Below are positions 30,101 to 38,836 of a stretch of DNA of 64,000 nucleotides, in pieces. Made by a program: the position numbers and the translations under genes. How positions within the stretch are numbered: the first letter of the stretch is position 1; each line of letters starts with the position of its first letter. The stretch is from Crocinitomicaceae bacterium (GTDB lineage: Bacteria > Bacteroidota > Bacteroidia > Flavobacteriales_D > Crocinitomicaceae). The DNA is taken from contig JADJYC010000012.1 in NCBI GenBank assembly GCA_016719925.1, positions 66,838-130,837 on the forward strand. Reading direction: 5' to 3'. Below the pieces are notes generated by a model. The model did not search any database and was not told where the DNA came from. It saw only the letters and a program-made list of their open reading frames with translations.

Positions 30101-31120
30101 ATGTTCTATATCAACGCAGATACTAACAATGTCTGAAATCTGATCGACCACTTCAGATGAGTTGAAACCAGTCATGGTAAGCGGAGTAGTTACTAAAACT
30201 CCAACATCATCCGGCACACAGTTGTCTGAATCCCAAACACCACCTGGAAATCCGGTCCACATTACTTCATAGTTTGCAGGTTGAGCAGCCAATACAACTG
30301 ATTCACCCAAACATATTGTAGTGTCTGTTGGGAAAGGATCCCAGCTTGGAGGCGTTGCAACAAGAACCTGCAATGACAAAAGGTTGTTATTGGAACATCC
30401 GTTGTCATCCTCTACGTAAAGCTGAACCAGATATTCACCCGGTGCAGTAAAGGCGTGTGACGCATTTAAACCGCTGGTTGAATCAGCAGTTCCATCCATA
30501 AAATCCCAGGTCCATTGCACAAGACTAAATCCTGGTCCTGGAGAAGAGCCGGTGTCAGAAAAAGAAACAGATTCTCCAACGCAAACTGCAATTGAATCAC
30601 CAATCACGTTATCAGCACCATTGATAATTCCCTGTACAACCGGTGCATCACAAGGTGTGTCGCAGGAAATTGAAGCATTGAAGTTACCAACACCTGATGC
30701 ATTTGAATTAAATACAATAGTTAAACATCCTGAAGGATTTAAAATGGACGCAGATACTATTAAACCATCAAGATCATTTGTTCCGTATGTCCCAAGTGTT
30801 CCGGCGGAAGTGTTGGGTCCGTCATAAATGGTCATATTATCTGCATCAGAACCCGGCCCCGGAATATTATCAGTAGGATCAAGTTGAAATACTACCCAAT
30901 AAAGTGTAATAAAATCACCAGGTACATCCGGACAAATTGTAACAGTGTAGTTTTCATTGTTGGTGTACGGAGTGATTGCTCCAGCTCCGCCCGAATCAAA
31001 CAAACCACCGAGACATGTATTTACTGTCGTATTATTTGACCCCGCATCCATGATGACTGTGGTCTGCGAAAATGAAAACAGACTTAAGCCAAATGTTGCT
31101 GATAAAAGAAATTTTTTCAT
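27162..31120 (-). CDS. Giant multidomain surface protein with T9SS type B sorting domain (frameshifted)
   Basis: One gene of about 1,320 residues broken by three apparent frameshifts near 30005, 27520 and 27435. It starts with a signal peptide (MKKFLLSATFGLSLFSFSQ). It then has a CUB-like segment (MTIYDGPNTSAGTL), a PKD domain (VQWTWDFMDGTADS), a proprotein-convertase P-like domain split by the first frameshift (HSFMGDFVLQVQCPTG ... NGVWNLLFTDLWGGDDG), a second CUB-like segment (VTIFDGNSTAAP), several SprB-like repeats (for example GCSVSNTATINQPTAL) and PKD units. The C-terminus is the gliding-motility-associated type B domain (FAPNIFTPDGDEFNESW, NRWGEIIWES, GTYVWVIEAKDTYND). It should be carried by T9SS to the cell surface as an adhesin-like protein. 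Correcting one base at each site restores a single frame. Confidence 0.85.
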
Positions 31121-31129
31121 GACTCAGAT

Positions 31130-31567
31130 TTATTTTTTGGATGTTGAGTGGTAATACATTGCTCTGATTTTTTCTGCAGAATAGAATACAAGTACCTGAC
31201 CGTTTCCTAAATCGTAACCTACAGTTTGTGTTTCGCTTCTTGCAAAATTGTAATTGTAAAAATTGAATTCAGAAGGATTTGTGAGAATGGAGGTATCAAA
31301 CGGCTGCCCGTTTTTATCTGTGATATTTTCAATTGAAAGCAATTGTTTTTTTTGTGAATCAGTTACCTCTGAAATTGATTTAACAAACCAGGCATTATTT
31401 AGTTCAAAGACCATCATTTCATAAGCTACCGGATCATTCTTAAAATTTTCTTCTGCTTTAATCATGACCTCTTTGTCAGCAGATAATCTGGGATCAATGG
31501 ATGTTGAAGTTTGACCAACCGAAATGAATCCGGTAAGTGTTAAAAAACTGAACAATAATTTTTTCAT
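31130..31567 (-). CDS. Small exported protein of unknown function
   Basis: 145 residues with a signal peptide (MKKLLFSFLTLTGFISVGQ), then a mostly helical part (SADKEVMIKAEENFKNDP) and a strand-rich second half. It lies 9 bases upstream of the giant type-B surface protein and is probably in the same transcript. It has no sorting domain, so it should remain periplasmic. I do not recognise a named family; a helper role for the surface protein is only a guess from position. Confidence 0.65.
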   Translation of the reverse strand: MKKLLFSFLTLTGFISVGQTSTSIDPRLSADKEVMIKAEENFKNDPVAYEMMVFELNNAWFVKSISEVTDSQKKQLLSIENITDKNGQPFDTSILTNPSEFNFYNYNFARSETQTVGYDLGNGQVLVFYSAEKIRAMYYHSTSKK

Positions 31568-31902
31568 GGTGTGTTTTTGGTAAAATTAAAAAATCACGCT
31601 TTGATCCAAAGACGCAATTTTACAGGTAAAGTTGCTTTCCTAAACGGATTAAAAAAGTGATTCAGGATTGAAAAACGGAACTGTTTTGAACAAATTAAAA
31701 TTAAACACACTGATTCTTTCGATGAAATGTCTTTCTTATCAGGCATCTCTGAGAGATTTTAAAATGTTAAAAACAAGAAGATAGCAGATTCAGAAATATC
31801 TCATGATTTAACACAAGACATGATTTTCATGGAATTTTATGACAATGTGAATGTAACTGAATAAACCGTTTAAAATTTAATAAATTAGAATGTTTTCTAA
31901 CG
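31568..31902. other. Intergenic gap without recognisable genes
   Basis: This A/T-rich stretch has stop codons in all frames, no RNA-like hairpin and no promoter match that I could support. It must hold the promoter of the small exported protein gene, but no TAnnTTTG with suitable spacing is visible. Confidence 0.5.
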
Positions 31903-31930
31903 ACTTGTTTGATTGGTAATCAAATCAAGT
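31903..31930 (-). terminator. Hairpin after the LysM protein gene
   Basis: ACTTGTTTGATT and AATCAAATCAAGT form a near-perfect stem with one bulge and a GGT loop, 5 bases beyond the LysM gene's stop. There is no T run on the minus strand, so it may be a weak terminator or an mRNA-stabilising hairpin. Confidence 0.45.
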
Positions 31931-31934
31931 TAAT

Positions 31935-33791
31935 TCAATCTAACCTAACAAGTTCATAATTCCTGTACATCACAACATGAACCTTTTTGTTTTCATATCC
32001 AGAACCTTCAGAGACGGGTACAAAACTGAAATCATTTTGAACCAGACTGGTTTTATAATCTGACAGAAAAGGACCGAAATCTGTTCCGTACAATTTCAGA
32101 GCTCCAAGAAAATACATTCCAATATCAAAACCCTGACTGGAAAAAACTGTAGGATCAGTTCCATATCTTGAACGATATGCTTTGACAAATTCAAGTCCGG
32201 GTCCTGAATTAAAATCGACATAACGATACGTTGCATAATGATTGTAAAGTTTATTTTTGTGCATCATATCCAGATCTTCATAACGGTTCCAGTCTTCTAT
32301 TCCAAAAATTACCACTTTCATTTTTGATGACCGGTAATTACTGTTCATTACAGAGTTTAAACGGGTCATCATTCCGGCAACAAACTTGATATTTTCTGAA
32401 GGCACCAGAACAATATTTACGGTATCTTTTTTAATAAACAGATCAATGTCACGGCCACTTGTACTACCTGCTGTTACTTCAACTATTTGCGGATTCATGG
32501 CATGTGTGTATGCTTTAATTCCATTGTTGTAACGCTCGCGGCAACGCTCATAAATTGCAAGATCTGATGTTGAGGTAGGTTTTACTATCAGCACATTATA
32601 ATGAGAATAATGTTCAAGAATAAAATCCACAGCGCCATCAAAAAGTGTCATGTTGGATGAAACAGTTTTAAAAACTTTCTGATTCTGATTGAGTACAGCT
32701 GCGTCAGTTTTAAAAGGAAGAATCAACGGAATATTTTTTTGTATACATAATCTGGAAACAACATCTGTTTCTGATTGAAACATCGGGCCTACCACCAGAT
32801 CCATCTGACCAAATTCTTCTTTCTTAAATATTTCTTCTATGGCTGCTGAATCTTTTTTTGTATCATAAACATAGATCTTGACATCCAGCCCGGCTTTTGT
32901 AAGAGAATCTGCCGCAAAAACAAATCCCTGATAAAATTCAAAACTCATTTTGGTTAACGGAAGCAATTCTCTAACCTGATCTACTTTCAATGGTTTATTC
33001 ATTTCTGCTTCATTCTGCGCAAGCATCAGAGGCAATACCAGTGCAACATTATAACTTGTTTTTGTGATCAGCTGCGCACCTGAATTATTATTTGTTTTAA
33101 TTACTTCAACAGGATCAATTTGTTTTTCAACAATTTCAAATTCTACTTTTTTTACAGGAATAATCAGCACATCTCCTTTTTTGACTTTTACACCCTGCAG
33201 GTTATTTATTTTCTGAATAGTATCTGCTGAAATCATGTATCTTTTAGAGATAGAATAAAGAGTTTCATGTTCCAGAACAGTATGTTTTACTATTGAATCA
33301 GAATAAGTGATGTTGTAATTGGGTGTGTTGTTTACAACCGGATCATTTTGAATAGTTTCATTGTTACCAAGTGTTTCTTTAATCGGAATATTTAGTTTTT
33401 GTCCGATGGAAAGTCCGGCTTCAACACCGGGATTTAATGCTTTCAATTGATCAACTGTACAACTGTATTTTTTTGAAATACCATACAATGTTTCGCCCTG
33501 AGAAACAATGTGAGTTCCATAGTGCTCAGTTGTATTTGCAGTTGTAACCGTTTCAACCGGAATAAGTATTTTCTGACCGATGGTGAGATTATTATTCAAA
33601 CCCGGATTAGCCTGAAGAATGGATTCCATTTTTGTTTTATACAAAGTTTGGATTCCATATAAAGTATTTCCCTGTTCAACAAAATGGACGTAATATTTTT
33701 TACCGTTGATTGTTTCAACAACTGCATTTTCAGGTTGTGCGGCAACCCAAAAAGTAAGGGCACAAAAAATGACTGTAAGAAAGTTCTTCAT
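31935..33791 (-). CDS. LysM-repeat protein with periplasmic ligand-binding-like domain
   Basis: 619 residues. After a signal peptide (MKNFLTVIFCALTFWVAAQ) come three LysM domains (starting near residues 33, 94 and 167; YYVHFVEQGNTLYGI, HIVSQGETLYGI, TVLEHETLYSI), which bind peptidoglycan glycan strands. From about 250 a type I periplasmic binding-protein fold follows (VALVLPLM, EFYQGFVFAADSLTKAGLDVKIYVYDT, DLVVGPMFQSE, NIPLILPFKTD). It may sense or hold a ligand at the cell wall, but no transporter is adjacent. I chose the second Met (33791) because it begins a clean signal peptide; it starts 2 bases after the guaA stop, so guaA and this gene form an operon. Confidence 0.85.
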   Translation of the reverse strand: MKNFLTVIFCALTFWVAAQPENAVVETINGKKYYVHFVEQGNTLYGIQTLYKTKMESILQANPGLNNNLTIGQKILIPVETVTTANTTEHYGTHIVSQGETLYGISKKYSCTVDQLKALNPGVEAGLSIGQKLNIPIKETLGNNETIQNDPVVNNTPNYNITYSDSIVKHTVLEHETLYSISKRYMISADTIQKINNLQGVKVKKGDVLIIPVKKVEFEIVEKQIDPVEVIKTNNNSGAQLITKTSYNVALVLPLMLAQNEAEMNKPLKVDQVRELLPLTKMSFEFYQGFVFAADSLTKAGLDVKIYVYDTKKDSAAIEEIFKKEEFGQMDLVVGPMFQSETDVVSRLCIQKNIPLILPFKTDAAVLNQNQKVFKTVSSNMTLFDGAVDFILEHYSHYNVLIVKPTSTSDLAIYERCRERYNNGIKAYTHAMNPQIVEVTAGSTSGRDIDLFIKKDTVNIVLVPSENIKFVAGMMTRLNSVMNSNYRSSKMKVVIFGIEDWNRYEDLDMMHKNKLYNHYATYRYVDFNSGPGLEFVKAYRSRYGTDPTVFSSQGFDIGMYFLGALKLYGTDFGPFLSDYKTSLVQNDFSFVPVSEGSGYENKKVHVVMYRNYELVRLD

Positions 33792-33793
33792 AA

Positions 33794-35326
33794 TTATTCC
33801 CATTCAATTGTTGCAGGTGGTTTTGAACTGATATCGTAAGTAACGCGGTTAATTCCTTTTACATTGTTGATGATCTCATTTGAAATTTTTGCAAGAAACT
33901 CATATGGCAAATGACACCAGTACGCTGTCATTCCATCCGTTGAACTGACTGCTCTTAATGCAACAGCATTTTCATAGGTTCTTTCATCACCCATGACGCC
34001 AACTGATTGTACGGGTAACAAAATTGCTCCTGCCTGCCAGACTGAATTATATAAACCAGACTCTTTCAAACCATTTATAAATATATGATCAACCTCTTGC
34101 AAAATGCGTACCTTTTCTTCAGTGATGTCTCCGAGTATTCTGATTCCTAAGCCAGGACCCGGAAAAGGATGCCTTCCAATGATGGCTTCAGGTATTTCAA
34201 GTTCACGACCTACTTTTCTCACTTCATCTTTAAACAAAAGGCGCAATGGTTCTACAACCTGCAGCTTCATAAAGTCTGGTAATCCGCCAACATTATGGTG
34301 TGATTTAATAGTCGCTGATGGTCCGCCGGTTGCTGAAACTGACTCAATCACATCCGGATAAATTGTTCCCTGGCCAAGCCATTTTGCATCTTTAACCTTT
34401 GCGGATTCCTGATCAAATATTTCAATGAATTTTGCGCCGATAATTTTTCTTTTTTTCTCCGGATCTTTTTCATCTTTCAAAGCCGAATAAAAAATGTCTT
34501 TTGCATCAACACCTTTTACATTCAACCCCATATTACGATATGAATCCAATACAGAACTGAATTCATTTTTGCGCAGTAATCCATTATCAACAAAAACACA
34601 ATACAGATTTTGTCCGATAGCCTTATGAAGCAAAGTTGCGGCTACTGAAGAGTCAACCCCGCCGGATAATGCCATGATGACTTTGTCACTCCCTATTTTT
34701 TTTCTCAGTTCAGTAATACTTGTTTCAATCAGGGATTGTGGCGTCCAGTTTTGTGAACATTTACAGATATCCACGACAAAATTTTCCAGAATTTTTGTGC
34801 CGAATTCTGAATGATATACTTCAGGGTGAAACTGAATACCGAAAGTTTTTTCACCATTAATTTCATAACCTGCAAATTCAACATCACCCGTTGAACAGAT
34901 AAGGCGGTAGTCAGCAGGAATTTTTTTTATGGTATCTCCATGACTCATCCACACCTGTGAATTTGATTTTACGTGACGCAGAAGCGGAGACGATGTGTCA
35001 ACAAAGTTCAGAATTGCCCGGCCGTATTCTCTTGTTTTTGAAGGTGCTACTTCACCACCAAAATAATGAGATAAAAACTGAGCTCCATAGCAAATTCCCA
35101 ATAACGGTAATTTGCCTTTAATGGCTGAAAGATCTGGTTTTGGTGAATTTTCGTCACGCACTGAAAATGGACTTCCGGAAAGGATAACACCTTTGATGTC
35201 GTTACCGATAAACGGAATTTTATTCCAGGGATGAATTTCACAGTAAACGTTCAGTTCTCTTAACCTTCTTGCTATGAGCTGGGTATACTGTGAACCGAAA
35301 TCAAGAATTAATATGGTTTCCTGCAT
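33794..35326 (-). CDS. guaA: GMP synthase (glutamine-hydrolysing)
   Basis: Converts XMP to GMP using glutamine and ATP, the last step of guanine nucleotide synthesis, in the cytosol. The 510 residues contain the class I glutamine amidotransferase domain (LLGICYGAQ with catalytic Cys79, and FHPEVYHSEFG with the His/Glu), the ATP-pyrophosphatase domain with the P-loop-like ALSGGVDSS near residue 219, and the C-terminal dimerisation domain (GRHPFPGPGLGIRILGD, ending in KPPATIEWE). It is full length with an intact frame. A -7 promoter element lies directly upstream. Confidence 0.98.
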   Translation of the reverse strand: MQETILILDFGSQYTQLIARRLRELNVYCEIHPWNKIPFIGNDIKGVILSGSPFSVRDENSPKPDLSAIKGKLPLLGICYGAQFLSHYFGGEVAPSKTREYGRAILNFVDTSSPLLRHVKSNSQVWMSHGDTIKKIPADYRLICSTGDVEFAGYEINGEKTFGIQFHPEVYHSEFGTKILENFVVDICKCSQNWTPQSLIETSITELRKKIGSDKVIMALSGGVDSSVAATLLHKAIGQNLYCVFVDNGLLRKNEFSSVLDSYRNMGLNVKGVDAKDIFYSALKDEKDPEKKRKIIGAKFIEIFDQESAKVKDAKWLGQGTIYPDVIESVSATGGPSATIKSHHNVGGLPDFMKLQVVEPLRLLFKDEVRKVGRELEIPEAIIGRHPFPGPGLGIRILGDITEEKVRILQEVDHIFINGLKESGLYNSVWQAGAILLPVQSVGVMGDERTYENAVALRAVSSTDGMTAYWCHLPYEFLAKISNEIINNVKGINRVTYDISSKPPATIEWE

Positions 35327-35330
35327 TGGG

Positions 35331-35338
35331 CAAAGATA
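35331..35338 (-). promoter_or_regulatory. Candidate -7 element (TATCTTTGC) of guaA
   Basis: The minus strand reads TATCTTTG then C, ending 4 bases before the guaA ATG, so the transcript would be almost leaderless. No TTG at -33. Confidence 0.45.
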
Positions 35339-35421
35339 ATACCTGCAAAGCGATTTTTTTACGCCCTGTTATTCAAATTAATTATTTGCAGGAAATCAGT
35401 GAGAATTCGCTGTTCAAGGGA

Positions 35422-36225
35422 TTATTGCAGATTAAACTCTGCTTTCAGCCATTCACCCAGATTATCTTTCTGAGGGTTTCCATAGAATTCATTCAGATAA
35501 GCGGTGATTTCTTTAATCTGTGTTGCAGCATCTTTATCTGCATATTCAGCCATAATCACTTCTACTTCACTTCTTAAGACAGTCATGTCAGGAAATACCG
35601 GAGTGAACGTTCCGATTTTTTTAGACTCAGAACCCTGACGATAAAACATGGTCATTTCTTTTTCCTGAATATCAATTGCTTTTCCGTCAATTTTGAAAAT
35701 CTCTTCTTTGTCAATGATGAGGTATTCACCTTCGTTTACCAGTTTTTTGCGGATAAGTTCTTCATTGTGGTAATAAGTCAGATAAAAGAAATTCTGATCA
35801 TCCATTGGAAAAGCTTCAGATCCAAGCTGGAGTTTCATTTTTCCAATTACCAGATATTTTCCGGAAAAGTGATTTTGAAGATCAATCAGATTGATTAATG
35901 CTCCTGCTCTTGAAGAGACATTATTGGCGGCAGGCAAAATATTCGTTTGTCCCTGCTCAGAAGCTGACAATACAAAACGTCCTTTCAAATTTGAAATAAC
36001 CGCGGCACGTGATTGAGGAGTTTTAAAATCCAATGCGGTGCCGGATAAAAACACATCACCTTGTTTCATATCGGCGTTGGTTTTCTGAAAAACAATCTGA
36101 CCATCAACTTTAATTACTTTGTATTGATCTGAAGTTGCAAGTTTTTCAGTTTTTTCAGTTCCCATCCAGCCAATCATGGCTGTGGTTCCAAGTGCAATCG
36201 CAGATATCAGTAAATATTTTTTCAT
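35422..36225 (-). CDS. Exported/membrane-anchored protein of unknown function, tandem paralog 1
   Basis: 267 residues with an N-terminal hydrophobic segment (LLISAIALGTTAMIGW, signal peptide or anchor). The first part is strand-rich (YKVIKVDGQIVFQKT, MKQGDVFLSGTALDF) and continues LKGRFVLSA and LPAANNVSSRAGA. The C-terminus is helical and ends in ITAYLNEFYGNPQKDNLGEWLKAEFNL. A paralog with the same blocks (RAAIVNDLNGRYVLSS, LPAANNVSSRSGA) precedes it 11 bases away, so the two are products of tandem duplication in one operon. The function is unknown; the conserved AANNVSSR motif is the best handle for family searches. Confidence 0.75.
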   Translation of the reverse strand: MKKYLLISAIALGTTAMIGWMGTEKTEKLATSDQYKVIKVDGQIVFQKTNADMKQGDVFLSGTALDFKTPQSRAAVISNLKGRFVLSASEQGQTNILPAANNVSSRAGALINLIDLQNHFSGKYLVIGKMKLQLGSEAFPMDDQNFFYLTYYHNEELIRKKLVNEGEYLIIDKEEIFKIDGKAIDIQEKEMTMFYRQGSESKKIGTFTPVFPDMTVLRSEVEVIMAEYADKDAATQIKEITAYLNEFYGNPQKDNLGEWLKAEFNLQ

Positions 36226-36236
36226 AGCAGTATAAT

Positions 36237-37039
36237 TTATTCAAGATTAAATTCTTTTTTCAGCCAGGCTGACAAATTTTCTTTTGAAGGGCTTCCGTAA
36301 AATTCATTCAGATAAGCCGTTACTTCACCTGTTTTTTTTTAGCTGTGTCAGCCGTTTTTAATGCGTCCAGTAAAATTGAAACTTCTTCTTTAAGAATTGT
36401 TTCATCTGTGAATACAGGAGTAAAGGTATTGATTTTGTAGGTTTTATCTCCTTTATAATATAAGGTCATTTCCTTTTCTTCTATCGGAATTGGATTACCA
36501 TCTACTTTGAATATTTCATTTCTGTCGAGAATCAGATTTTCTCCTTCGTAACTCAGCTTCTTCGGTATCTGTTCTCCATTATGCTCATAAGTCAGATAAA
36601 AGAAATTGTTTTCATTCATGGGAAAAGCCTCAACACCAACAGGAACTTTAGCCACATCAAGAACAAGATATCTGCCGGCAAAGTGGTTTTTTAAATCTAC
36701 TACGTTCAGAATTGCACCGCTGCGTGAAGAGACATTATTGGCAGCCGGTAAAACCTTTAATTTTCCTTTGGTTGAGCTTAAAACATATCTTCCGTTGAGG
36801 TCATTAACAATAGCAGCGCGAGAGGTAGTTGTTGTAAAATTGAGCGGCGTTCCGGTCACATATAAATCACCGCGCTCCATGTCTTTTCCGGTTTGCTCAA
36901 AAATAATACGGCCCTGAACAGTGAGTACTTTATATTCATTGCTGGTCAGATTAATTTCTGACACATTTTTTCTGAAAGACAATACCGAAATGCCTGCCAG
37001 TGCTACCAGCCCTATTCCGATTCCTGCTTTAAAATTCAT
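36237..37039 (-). CDS. Exported/membrane-anchored protein of unknown function, tandem paralog 2 (frameshifted)
   Basis: It aligns with its neighbour over the whole length: an N-terminal hydrophobic segment, YKVLTVQGRIIFEQTGKDMERGDLYVTGTPLNF-like strands, LPAANNVSSRSGA, NNFFYLTYEHNGEQ and KEMTLYYKG. The open frame ends at 36320 just after a run of nine T residues (plus strand 36330-36339). In the other frame the expected C-terminus follows (EVTAYLNEFYGSPSKENL...WLKKEFNLE) to a TAA at 36237. A one-base homopolymer error is therefore likely, and the intact protein would also have about 267 residues. Confidence 0.72.
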
Positions 37040-37085
37040 TTTCTGTTCAATTGGTTAATTCCATTCTGACAAAAATTGTACCAGA

Positions 37086-37421
37086 TCAGAGTTTCTTCAA
37101 AATATCGTTTAACTCTTTTCTGACACCAACCAGTTTTCTGTAAATTTCATCATTCTTATTGGGATTTGCAACAGAAATTTTGAGTTTTTGTCTTGCACCC
37201 TCTAATGTAAACCCTTGTTTTTTAACCAGATCAAAGATTTTATGGAAGTTTTCAAGGTCTTCACGCGTGAATAACCTGTTGCCTTTTTTATTCTTTTTCG
37301 GGCGGATAATTTCAAATTCCTTTTCCCAAAACCGGATCAGAGACGTGTTAACGCCAAAAATGGCCGCTACCTCGCCAATGGAGTAATAAATTTTTTCCGG
37401 TTCCTTTTCTTTATAAGGCAT
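37086..37421 (-). CDS. MerR-family transcriptional regulator
   Basis: 111 residues with a winged HTH of the MerR type: YYSIGEVAAIFGVNTSLIRFWEKEF (residues 12-36), then RPKKNKKGNRLFTREDLENFHKI wing and a short C-terminal helix. There are no Cys residues for metal binding and no effector domain, as in the small MerR proteins common in Bacteroidota. A TAACTTTG element ends 4 bases before the ATG. It lies directly upstream of the two unknown paralogs with 46 bases between, so it might regulate them or share their transcript. Confidence 0.9.
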   Translation of the reverse strand: MPYKEKEPEKIYYSIGEVAAIFGVNTSLIRFWEKEFEIIRPKKNKKGNRLFTREDLENFHKIFDLVKKQGFTLEGARQKLKISVANPNKNDEIYRKLVGVRKELNDILKKL

Positions 37422-37425
37422 AAGA

Positions 37426-37433
37426 CAAAGTTA
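37426..37433 (-). promoter_or_regulatory. Candidate -7 element (TAACTTTG) of the MerR gene
   Basis: The minus strand reads TAACTTTG ending 4 bases before the ATG; consensus match without a -33 partner. Confidence 0.35.
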
Positions 37434-37527
37434 GACAAATGATCGTTCTTTAGTTCATGTTGAGTATCGGTTTATAAATACCTGGATTATTTGATTCATA
37501 TATTAGAACCTTAGGACGATTTAGGCG

Positions 37528-37535
37528 TATATTTG
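37528..37535 (+). promoter_or_regulatory. Candidate -7 element (TATATTTGC)
   Basis: TATATTTG followed by C, 16 bases before the ATG of the pRiA4b ORF-3-like gene. It is identical to the element before the DUF4293 gene at 59166. Confidence 0.45.
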
Positions 37536-37551
37536 CAAAAAATTTCGAAGC

Positions 37552-38112
37552 ATGCCATCTTATAAGTTCAGGGTACTTATTGACACTGACTCAGGAACTG
37601 AAATTTTCAGGGATTTTCTGATTTCATCCAATGAAAACCTGGAAGTATTTTACGATTCTATTCTGAAAGCCTTCAATTTTAAAGGTGGTCAGATGGCGTC
37701 CTTTTATAAAAGCAATGAGGACTGGGATAAAGGTCAGGAAATTACTTTGATGGACATGGGAATGAATGACGGCGGTGATCCGGTTTTCATCATGTCAGAA
37801 ACAAAACTCAGTGACATTGTGACTGAGCCGGATCAGAAAATGATTCTTGTTCATGATTTTATGCGCATGTGGTGTTTTCTGATTGAACTGGTAGAAACCC
37901 AAAGTAAAACTGTATCTAAACCACAGATTTTGCTGAGCATGGGAGATGCACCTAAAGAAGATTCCAAATCGCTGGATGGTGATGGAATGCAGTTTGGTGA
38001 GACGCTTGATCTGGGCGGTGATTTTGATGATATTTTTTCAGATGATGAGGATTTTGAAGACGATGATTTAGAAGGTTTCAGTGAAGAATCAGATGAAAGT
38101 GAATTCTATTGA
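37552..38112 (+). CDS. pRiA4b ORF-3-like (IS1096 passenger TnpR-type) protein
   Basis: 186 residues. The N-terminal part (YKFRVLIDTDSGTEIFRDFLISSNENLEVFYDSIL, then FKGGQMASFYKSNEDWDKG and VHDFMRMWCFLIELVE) fits the pRiA4b ORF-3/IS1096 TnpR-like family, which is widespread as a chromosomal gene in Bacteroidota. The C-terminal 45 residues are strongly acidic (Asp/Glu-rich), as is common in this group. No transposase or inverted repeats are nearby, so the transposon-derived name should not be read as mobility. The next gene starts inside its 3' end. Function unknown. Confidence 0.8.
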   Translation: MPSYKFRVLIDTDSGTEIFRDFLISSNENLEVFYDSILKAFNFKGGQMASFYKSNEDWDKGQEITLMDMGMNDGGDPVFIMSETKLSDIVTEPDQKMILVHDFMRMWCFLIELVETQSKTVSKPQILLSMGDAPKEDSKSLDGDGMQFGETLDLGGDFDDIFSDDEDFEDDDLEGFSEESDESEFY

Positions 38113-38836
38113 TTCATTCAATAATGATCCTGTTGGACTTGCTATCCATGATTTTAATCTGACCGGAAAAGATCAGAAAATAATTGTAGAGTCAGATCTC
38201 TGTGATGATGACGAAATAAATGTCAGCTATTTTTTCAGATCGTTTGATAAAATGCCTGAACTTGAAAAAAGAGCACTTGAATTTTGTTCCGGAACTGTTT
38301 TGGATGTTGGTGCAGGAGCCGGGTGCCACAGTCTCTATCTTAAAGAAAAAGGTTTTCAGGTTTCAGCTATTGATGTTTCAAAAGGTGCTGTTGAATTTTT
38401 GAAAAAATCTGGTTTGACTGCAGAAAAAAAAACAATTTTTGATCTGGAAGAAAATCAGTATGACACCATTTTACTGCTTATGAACGGAATGGGTCTTGCT
38501 GAATCAATTGAAAAATTACCAGCGTTTTTAATTCAGCTGAAAAACATTCTCAAACCGGGTGGAAAAATTATCTGTGATTCTTCAGATATTTCTTATTTAT
38601 ATACCGATGAAGATGGCTCTTTTCTCATTGACCTTAATGGAAAGTATTACGGTGAAATGTCTTTTAATATGAAATATAAAAACCTTGAAACGGGTTGGTT
38701 TGACTGGTTATATATTGATTACGACAATCTGGCTGATCATGCACAACGGGTGGGACTGGAACCTAAACATATCTTTGAAGGAGAAAATAACCACTATCTT
38801 GCAGTTCTTGAAAAAAATAAAAATTATGTCTGTTAA
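38093..38836 (+). CDS. Class I SAM-dependent methyltransferase
   Basis: About 247 residues with a Rossmann-fold methyltransferase core: motif I VLDVGAGAGCHSLYL, acidic loop VSAIDVSKGAVEFLKK, then YDTILLLMNGMGLAESI and LKNILKPGGKIICDSSDI. The substrate cannot be told. I prefer the ATG at 38093 to a GTG at 38081; either overlaps the end of the upstream gene by about 20 bases, which means translational coupling. It has no membrane segment. Confidence 0.88.
   Translation: MKVNSIDSFNNDPVGLAIHDFNLTGKDQKIIVESDLCDDDEINVSYFFRSFDKMPELEKRALEFCSGTVLDVGAGAGCHSLYLKEKGFQVSAIDVSKGAVEFLKKSGLTAEKKTIFDLEENQYDTILLLMNGMGLAESIEKLPAFLIQLKNILKPGGKIICDSSDISYLYTDEDGSFLIDLNGKYYGEMSFNMKYKNLETGWFDWLYIDYDNLADHAQRVGLEPKHIFEGENNHYLAVLEKNKNYVC

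Noticed and set aside
30552..30827. Plus-strand frame inside the giant surface protein
   Set aside because: Antisense shadow in a gene with clear CUB, PKD and P-domain content on the minus strand.
37552..38112. Transposon gene (IS1096 TnpR-like name)
   Set aside because: No transposase, terminal inverted repeats or target duplication nearby; the family is a common chromosomal gene in Bacteroidota.
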